Source of the DNA: an uncultured Oscillospiraceae bacterium
GTDB lineage: Bacteria > Bacillota > Clostridia > Oscillospirales > Acutalibacteraceae
NCBI GenBank assembly: GCA_900547095.1
Contig: URFG01000001.1
Coordinates: 62,001 to 126,000 of the forward strand
Length of the DNA: 64,000 bases
Direction of reading: 5' to 3'
The notes beneath the pieces were generated by a model. That model searched no databases and had not been told where the DNA came from. It was given only the letters and a program-made list of their open reading frames with translations. The stretch's first letter is position 1; the number at the start of each line of letters is the position of its first letter. Below, in pieces: positions 59,733 to 64,000 of this stretch. The position numbers and the translations under genes are program-made.

Positions 59733-60572
59733 TTAATTATAACTGTTTTTGATCCGATTTTCAAGCCTATCGATAAAATCTCCCACACAGCCTTTTTTCA
59801 CACTGCAAAGAATTTCATCGGCGGCGCTTTTAATATCATCGGGCGCTTCATAAGGCACTCCGCTGTAACCGGAAGTTTTAAGCACTTCAAGATCATTATA
59901 ATAATCTCCCGCGGCACAGCATTTTTTTGAATCTATTTTTAGAATTTCGCAAAGTCTTTTTGCGGCTTTTGCTTTTGATACGCCTTTATTTACCTGCTCA
60001 AAATAATGTCTTCTCTCGCCGAATATTTTTGCGGAGCTCTTAAAAAAATCGCATTCGGCACACGAATTATCTATCTCTTTTTCAAGCGCGCCGTGAAATT
60101 CGGGTTCGGGAAGATATATAACCTTTGTCCACTCAAGAGAGTCAACATACGAAAAATCGGCATTTTCCGCTTTAAAATTTTCATATTTTTCGTGATCGGA
60201 ATTTTCTTTTGTGGCATTAAAGGAAAAAATATTATCTTTCGAATGAATTTCCAGCCCTATTTCAGGGTGGCTTTTTATTATATATTCGGCAAATCTGTGG
60301 CCGCTTTCGCCTATATAATCTCCGAATAGAACAGAGCGGTTTTTAAAATCATAAATCATAGCGCCGTTTGCCAAAATAGAGGGTGAAATATCCTCTATTT
60401 TTTCAGTTACCGCCGAAACAGCCTTAAGCACTCTCCCTGTAGAAAGTGAGAATTTTCCGCCGCGGGAGATAAAATATTTTATTTTTTCACAGTTTCTCTC
60501 GGGCAAAATGCCGTTGTCAAGCAAAGTGCCGTCGATATCGCTGATAATTAAGTAACCGTCAAATATCGGCAT
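59733..60572 (-). CDS. HAD-superfamily hydrolase (Cof type)
   Basis: 279 residues. HAD motif I ISDIDGTLLDNG near residue 10 (nucleophile and acid/base Asp), motif II LSTGR, a Cof-type cap, motif III Lys in NKGVSKAKAAKRLCE and motif IV AAGDYYNDLEVLKTSGYSGVPYEA. Probably a sugar-phosphate or flavin-related phosphatase; the substrate cannot be told. Its start overlaps the rluD 3' end by 14 bases, so it is the last gene of the division/lspA operon. Confidence 0.9.
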   Translation of the reverse strand: MPIFDGYLIISDIDGTLLDNGILPERNCEKIKYFISRGGKFSLSTGRVLKAVSAVTEKIEDISPSILANGAMIYDFKNRSVLFGDYIGESGHRFAEYIIKSHPEIGLEIHSKDNIFSFNATKENSDHEKYENFKAENADFSYVDSLEWTKVIYLPEPEFHGALEKEIDNSCAECDFFKSSAKIFGERRHYFEQVNKGVSKAKAAKRLCEILKIDSKKCCAAGDYYNDLEVLKTSGYSGVPYEAPDDIKSAADEILCSVKKGCVGDFIDRLENRIKNSYN

Positions 60573-61479
60573 TTTTTCTGCATTCCTCTAAAAAGTTTTT
60601 AAAATAATCGGGCAGTTCGCTTTCAAACTCCAGATACTCCCCCGTGACAGGGTGGATAAATCCTATTTTTTTAGCGTGAAGGCACTGTCCGCCGAGGCTT
60701 TTTATCACCTTTTTGGGCCCGTAAACATCGTCGCCCGCAACAGGGTGCCCGATATATGCCATATGGACTCTTATCTGATGAGTTCTGCCTGTTTCAAGCT
60801 TAAGCCTGATATGCGTGAAATTTTCAAACCTTTCAAGCACCGTGCAGTGCGTTACCGCGTTTTTGGAATTTTTAAGCGTTACCGCCATTTGTTTTCTCTT
60901 AACCGGGTGTCTGCCTATCGGCGCGTTTACCGTAAGAAAATCTTCTTTGATATTTCCGTAAACCACAGCCTCGTATTCCCTTGTAAAGCTGTGTTCCTTT
61001 ATCTGCAAAGCAAGCTTATTATGCGCATAGTCGTTTTTAGCGACTATTAAAAGACCGCTCGTGTTTTTATCTATCCTGTGCACGATTCCGGGCCTTAAAA
61101 CCCCGTTTATCCCCGAAAGAGAGCCTTTGCAGTGAAAAAGTATCGCGTTTACCAAAGTTTTTGAATAATTTCCCGCCGCCGGATGAACTACCATTCCCTT
61201 AGGCTTGTTTACAACAAGCAGATCGTTATCCTCATAAATGATATCGAGCGGAATATCTTCGGGCTCTATCTCGCTGTCCTTGACCTCGGGAATTTCTATC
61301 CGAACCATATCGCCCGATTTAAGCTTTTGATTTTTACTTGCCGCTTTTCCGTTTACCAAAACATTTCCGCTTTCTATAAGTGCCGCCGCGCGCGAGCGCG
61401 AAACTTCGGAATTTTTTGCCGTAAACACATCAAGACGGCAGTTTTCACTGCCGCCTTTATACTCACATATTATTTTCAT
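60559..61479 (-). CDS. rluD: 23S rRNA pseudouridine synthase, RluD/RluA family
   Basis: 306 residues. N-terminal S4 domain (RLDVFTAKNSEVSRSRAAALIESGNVLVNGKAASKN) and the synthase domain with LLVVNKPKGMVVHPAAGNYSKTLVNAIL, GIVHRIDKNTSGLLIVAKND (catalytic Asp in HRID), REYEAVVYG, LETGRTHQIRVHMAYIGHPVAGDDVYG. Start overlaps lspA by 17 bases, the usual Firmicutes lspA-rluD pairing. Confidence 0.94.
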   Translation of the reverse strand: MKIICEYKGGSENCRLDVFTAKNSEVSRSRAAALIESGNVLVNGKAASKNQKLKSGDMVRIEIPEVKDSEIEPEDIPLDIIYEDNDLLVVNKPKGMVVHPAAGNYSKTLVNAILFHCKGSLSGINGVLRPGIVHRIDKNTSGLLIVAKNDYAHNKLALQIKEHSFTREYEAVVYGNIKEDFLTVNAPIGRHPVKRKQMAVTLKNSKNAVTHCTVLERFENFTHIRLKLETGRTHQIRVHMAYIGHPVAGDDVYGPKKVIKSLGGQCLHAKKIGFIHPVTGEYLEFESELPDYFKNFLEECRKNADI

Positions 61480-61990
61480 CTGTGCCGATACCTGCTTCTT
61501 TTATGTGCAGGGTGCGTTTTTTCTTCGCGTCTTTTATTGCTCCCTTTAAAAAATAAAGGATCAAGAGCGCCGCCCCTAACACTACCGCGCAATCCGCCAC
61601 ATTGAAAACGGGAAAAGATTTAAAGAAAGAAAAATGCAGAAAATCAACAACATAGCCTTTTCTGAAAATTCTGTCTATCATATTTCCTATTCCGCCGGAT
61701 AAAACAAGTGTCATAGCCCAGAACATCAATTTATCCTGCGTGCCGTATTTAAGCAAAAGGGCTATGCACACAAGCATAATGACTGCGGTAACGGAAATAA
61801 GTATCCAGCTATAGCCCGAAAGCATTCCCCAGGCTCCGCCGCCGTTTTCCACATAAACAAGGTCTATAAATCCTTTTATAAAGGTCTTTCCGTTATAATT
61901 TTCGGGATTTAAAAGAATAAGATACTTTGTATATCTGTCCGCTCCGATAACCAAAAGACCTGTAACTATCGCCAAAATATAGGTTAGCAT
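61463..61990 (-). CDS. lspA: Lipoprotein signal peptidase
   Basis: 175 residues, four membrane helices. Family motifs: VIGADRYTKYLI (D-x-x-x-K), VYVENGGGAWGML in place of NxGAAFG, MTLVLSGGIGNMIDRIFRKGYVVDFLHF (catalytic Asp in GNxIDR) and FPVFNVADCAVVLG (second Asp). Processes prolipoproteins such as PstS and the OppA-like protein here. The C-terminus is a basic cytosolic tail. Confidence 0.95.
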   Translation of the reverse strand: MLTYILAIVTGLLVIGADRYTKYLILLNPENYNGKTFIKGFIDLVYVENGGGAWGMLSGYSWILISVTAVIMLVCIALLLKYGTQDKLMFWAMTLVLSGGIGNMIDRIFRKGYVVDFLHFSFFKSFPVFNVADCAVVLGAALLILYFLKGAIKDAKKKRTLHIKEAGIGTDENNM

Positions 61991-62011
61991 TTTATGCCTC
62001 CCGATTTAAAA

Positions 62012-62734
62012 TTACTGTTTTTTTGCAGGCTCTTCTTTTTTCTCTTCCTTTTTATCCTCTTTTTGAGCCTTTTTTTCTTTATCGGCAGCCTCGATGAATT
62101 TTTCGGGATTCGGCTGCTCGTCTATTTTAGCAGAGAGTACCTTTGCCATTTTTTCCGGCTCCATAGGAACGGCGTCCGGAAGCTTTGAAATAAGAGCACT
62201 CTGATCCTTAAACATATTGAGAATTTCGGATTTGAAAGCGGCAACTTCAAGTCTTGCCCTGTCAAAAAGCTGCTGCTGGCGGGCAATGCAATCGTCTGTT
62301 GCGATCTCTATAGCTTTTAGCTTTCTCTCGTGCTCTGCTTTCTTTTCTTCAAATTCAGCGTCGGCCGCGGCTTTGCGTGCGGCGTCGTCTTCCTTGAATT
62401 TTTTGATTGTTTCATTCTCGCGTTTTGTAATTTCTACTATTTTATCTTCAGCCGCCTTGATTATCTCGTCGCTTTTAACTCTTGCGTCGGCAACTATCTG
62501 ATCGGCAAGCTTCTGTGCGCTTACAAGAACACTCTGAATGCTTGACTGCGAATTTTTATATGTTTCAATTTCGCCTGTTAAAGCTTCTATCTTCTCGGTT
62601 TGCTCCTTTAAGGTCCTTTCAAAGCGGTCATAATCCACTTCAACCTTATCAAGGAAAATATCTACCTCTTCCTGCTTATATCCGCCCACGGATTTAGCGA
62701 ATTTAACATTTCTTACATCTTTTGAATTAAGCAT
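62012..62734 (-). CDS. divIVA: DivIVA-domain cell-division/polarity protein
   Basis: 240 residues. DivIVA N-terminus with DVRNVKFAKSVGGYKQEEVDIFLDKVEVDYDRF (membrane-binding lipid-contact region, GYK/DIFLD), followed by long coiled coil (about 35-170) and an acidic-basic low-complexity tail (KEKKAQKEDKKEEKKEEPAKKQ region). Cytosolic; recruited to curved membrane at the septum. Fits the sepF-ylmH-divIVA order. Confidence 0.94.
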   Translation of the reverse strand: MLNSKDVRNVKFAKSVGGYKQEEVDIFLDKVEVDYDRFERTLKEQTEKIEALTGEIETYKNSQSSIQSVLVSAQKLADQIVADARVKSDEIIKAAEDKIVEITKRENETIKKFKEDDAARKAAADAEFEEKKAEHERKLKAIEIATDDCIARQQQLFDRARLEVAAFKSEILNMFKDQSALISKLPDAVPMEPEKMAKVLSAKIDEQPNPEKFIEAADKEKKAQKEDKKEEKKEEPAKKQ

Positions 62735-62754
62735 ATTAAGGCTCCCCTTTATAA

Positions 62755-63489
62755 TTAAATATATTTTTCGTAATTTATAACAGTCTTTCCCTTTTTGGAA
62801 AGGCCTTCATCGGAAATAATTTTAAATTTTCCTTTTTTTCTTACGGATACCGTATCACCCGCTAGGAGCTTTACGGTCGCCTTTGAAGCAGGCATTGAAT
62901 TAAGTAAAACATATCCGCTCTCTATCAGCTCCGCGGCTTCTTTTCTCGAAACCTTTGCAAGCTCGCTTATCACGCAGTCAAGCCTCAAAGAAGAAACTGT
63001 CGCCCTGATAAGAACAGGCTTTTTAATTTCAGGCAAAGGCTCACTAAACCCTTTTTCTGCTTTTACTCCGACCGAGCCTACTTTTCCGATATTCATTACA
63101 GCGTAATCCGCTATATCCTTATGCAGAAATACAACGGCTCTTCCGCACTCTATCAGAATATCTCCGATTTTTTCTCTTGCGATATTAAGCGCGGTCAAAG
63201 CGCCCAAAAAATCCCTGTGGGAAAGCTTATCGCAGATTCTGAACCGAAATGTAACGGGAGTGACGGGATATCCTGCAGGCTCGCAGTTTTCAGGGCAGCA
63301 GCAAAGCACTGTTCTCTCGGCATTTTCATATCCGCCGAAAAAACCGACTGAGCAGTCCGCACTTTTAAGCACCGCTCTGACCCTTGCCGCCTCCGATTCC
63401 GATAAAAAGCCTAAAAACTTAAACGATGAATTTAATTCTGCCAGCCTTGCGCAGTCAAGCGCGCGGGCTGTGATAAATTCAGAGTCCAT
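62755..63489 (-). CDS. ylmH: S4-domain RNA-binding protein YlmH
   Basis: 244 residues. N-terminal domain with FLGFLSESEAARVRAVLK and the YPVTPVTFRFRICDKLSHRDFLGALTALNIAREKIGDILI pattern, then a C-terminal S4 domain (SSLRLDCVISELAKVSRKEAAELIESGYVLLNSMPASKATVKLLAGDTVSVRKKGKF). A ribosome-associated RNA-binding protein in Bacillus. ATG overlaps the sepF stop as TGATG. Confidence 0.94.
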   Translation of the reverse strand: MDSEFITARALDCARLAELNSSFKFLGFLSESEAARVRAVLKSADCSVGFFGGYENAERTVLCCCPENCEPAGYPVTPVTFRFRICDKLSHRDFLGALTALNIAREKIGDILIECGRAVVFLHKDIADYAVMNIGKVGSVGVKAEKGFSEPLPEIKKPVLIRATVSSLRLDCVISELAKVSRKEAAELIESGYVLLNSMPASKATVKLLAGDTVSVRKKGKFKIISDEGLSKKGKTVINYEKYI

Positions 63490-63962
63490 CAGTAATAAAG
63501 CTTATTGTCGTCGTAATCGTCAAGCATAAGTTCGCCTAAAACATCGATATCGCTAGCAACGATAATAAAGGTGCTGTTTGCAACCTTTCTTAAATTGCCG
63601 TGATTTGCATAAGCAACGCCGCTTAAAAAGTCAATAATTCTTCTTGAAGTTTCGCGGTTAGCTGACTCAAGATTTAAAACGACGGTCTTTTTAGCGTTGA
63701 GATGATCGGCAATAGCCGTGACATCTTCAAACCTATCGGGCTTAACAAGCACGACCTGCATCTGCGGAGATGCCGCCTGATTTTGTGAATTAAAGCTCTT
63801 TGATTTTATCATACGGGGCGCGGACTCCTGCTTTTTTGAAGAAGGCTCCTCCCTGTAGGCAGGTTTCTTGACCGGGTCGGCTTCAACCTGTTCGGTATCC
63901 TCATCAAAATCATCGTCATCCGGAATAGTCATAATATTTTTTATACTTTCAAACAATCCCAT
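63489..63962 (-). CDS. sepF: Cell-division protein SepF
   Basis: 157 residues: an N-terminal amphipathic membrane anchor (GLFESIKNIMTIP), an acidic linker and the SepF domain with VVLVKPDRFEDVTAIADHLNAKKTVVLNLESANRETSRRIIDFLSGVAYANHGNLRKVANSTFIIVASDIDV. Ties FtsZ to the membrane. First gene of this cluster in the window; only 38 bases remain upstream. Confidence 0.95.
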   Translation of the reverse strand: MGLFESIKNIMTIPDDDDFDEDTEQVEADPVKKPAYREEPSSKKQESAPRMIKSKSFNSQNQAASPQMQVVLVKPDRFEDVTAIADHLNAKKTVVLNLESANRETSRRIIDFLSGVAYANHGNLRKVANSTFIIVASDIDVLGELMLDDYDDNKLYY

Positions 63963-64000
63963 AATAGCGCTCCTTTTAAAAATAGTTCCTCTCGCCGAAC

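Noticed and set aside
1..64000. CRISPR arrays, rRNA, tmRNA, SRP RNA and RNase P RNA
   Set aside because: Both strands were read for regular direct repeats and for conserved RNA cores. None was seen, although ffh and rnpA are present.

Overview
The window looks like chromosome of a low-to-moderate GC Gram-positive bacterium of the class Clostridia, probably an Oscillospirales/Ruminococcaceae-type gut organism (inference). The grounds are Firmicutes-type operons (sepF-ylmH-divIVA-lspA-rluD; ylxM-ffh-rpsP-khpA-rimM-trmD; rpmH-rnpA-yidD-yidC-jag), a glmS ribozyme, an L10 leader, a split transketolase, strong AGGAGG-type ribosome sites with many TTG starts, and genes for degrading plant and host uronides. 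No rRNA, CRISPR array or origin of replication was found. dnaA is not beside rpmH.

Layout. 1-1.6 kb: end of an MBOAT acyltransferase and its DHHW partner. 1.6-2.8 kb: small membrane protein/XRE pair, tRNA-Ser and a DUF4177 protein. 2.8-11.2 kb: a hexuronate regulon (uxaA, uxaB, a LacI-type regulator, uxaC, a GH2 beta-glucuronidase and a beta-propeller protein). Its two minus-strand operons each carry the same TGTAAGTACTTACA palindrome just downstream of a consensus promoter. 11.3-12.8 kb: rplJ-rplL with L10 leader, and a Dabb protein. 12.9-13.4 kb: remnant of a sortase-anchored surface protein. 13.5-20.8 kb: an integrated element in the 3' end of guaA, bounded by 14-bp direct repeats. It carries a relic mobility module (XRE, Xis-like protein, truncated integrase fused by deletion to a truncated MobV relaxase, TnpV) and a four-gene cargo: MBOAT, SGNH esterase, ECF sigma and RsiV-like anti-sigma. 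The cargo looks like a lysozyme-sensing peptidoglycan O-acetylation module.

20.8-24.6 kb: guaA and glmS, the latter with its ribozyme. 24.6-30.2 kb: the rpmH operon and a YfhO protein. 30.3-32.9 kb: a YfbR-like nucleotidase, tRNA-Thr, tRNA-Tyr, small proteins and MgtC. 32.9-44.5 kb: a carbohydrate island with two ~1070-residue DUF5107-TPR proteins, an aldose epimerase, a regulator with a sugar-binding fold but a C-terminal LuxR-type helix-turn-helix, an AraC regulator and a Gfo/Idh oxidoreductase. 44.5-51 kb: the complete pstSCAB-phoU-phoB-phoR locus, whose PstS is circularly permuted. 51-64 kb: a small alarmone hydrolase, tRNA-Pro, HPr, the trmD and ffh operons, an oligopeptide-binding lipoprotein, a split transketolase, a HAD phosphatase and the division cluster.

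Seven genes are interrupted: five by single-base changes within or next to homopolymer runs and two by an in-frame TAA. They cluster at 4-11 kb and 33-38 kb, both in accessory carbohydrate loci. Either these loci are decaying or the assembly has residual homopolymer errors. The sequence alone cannot separate the two.
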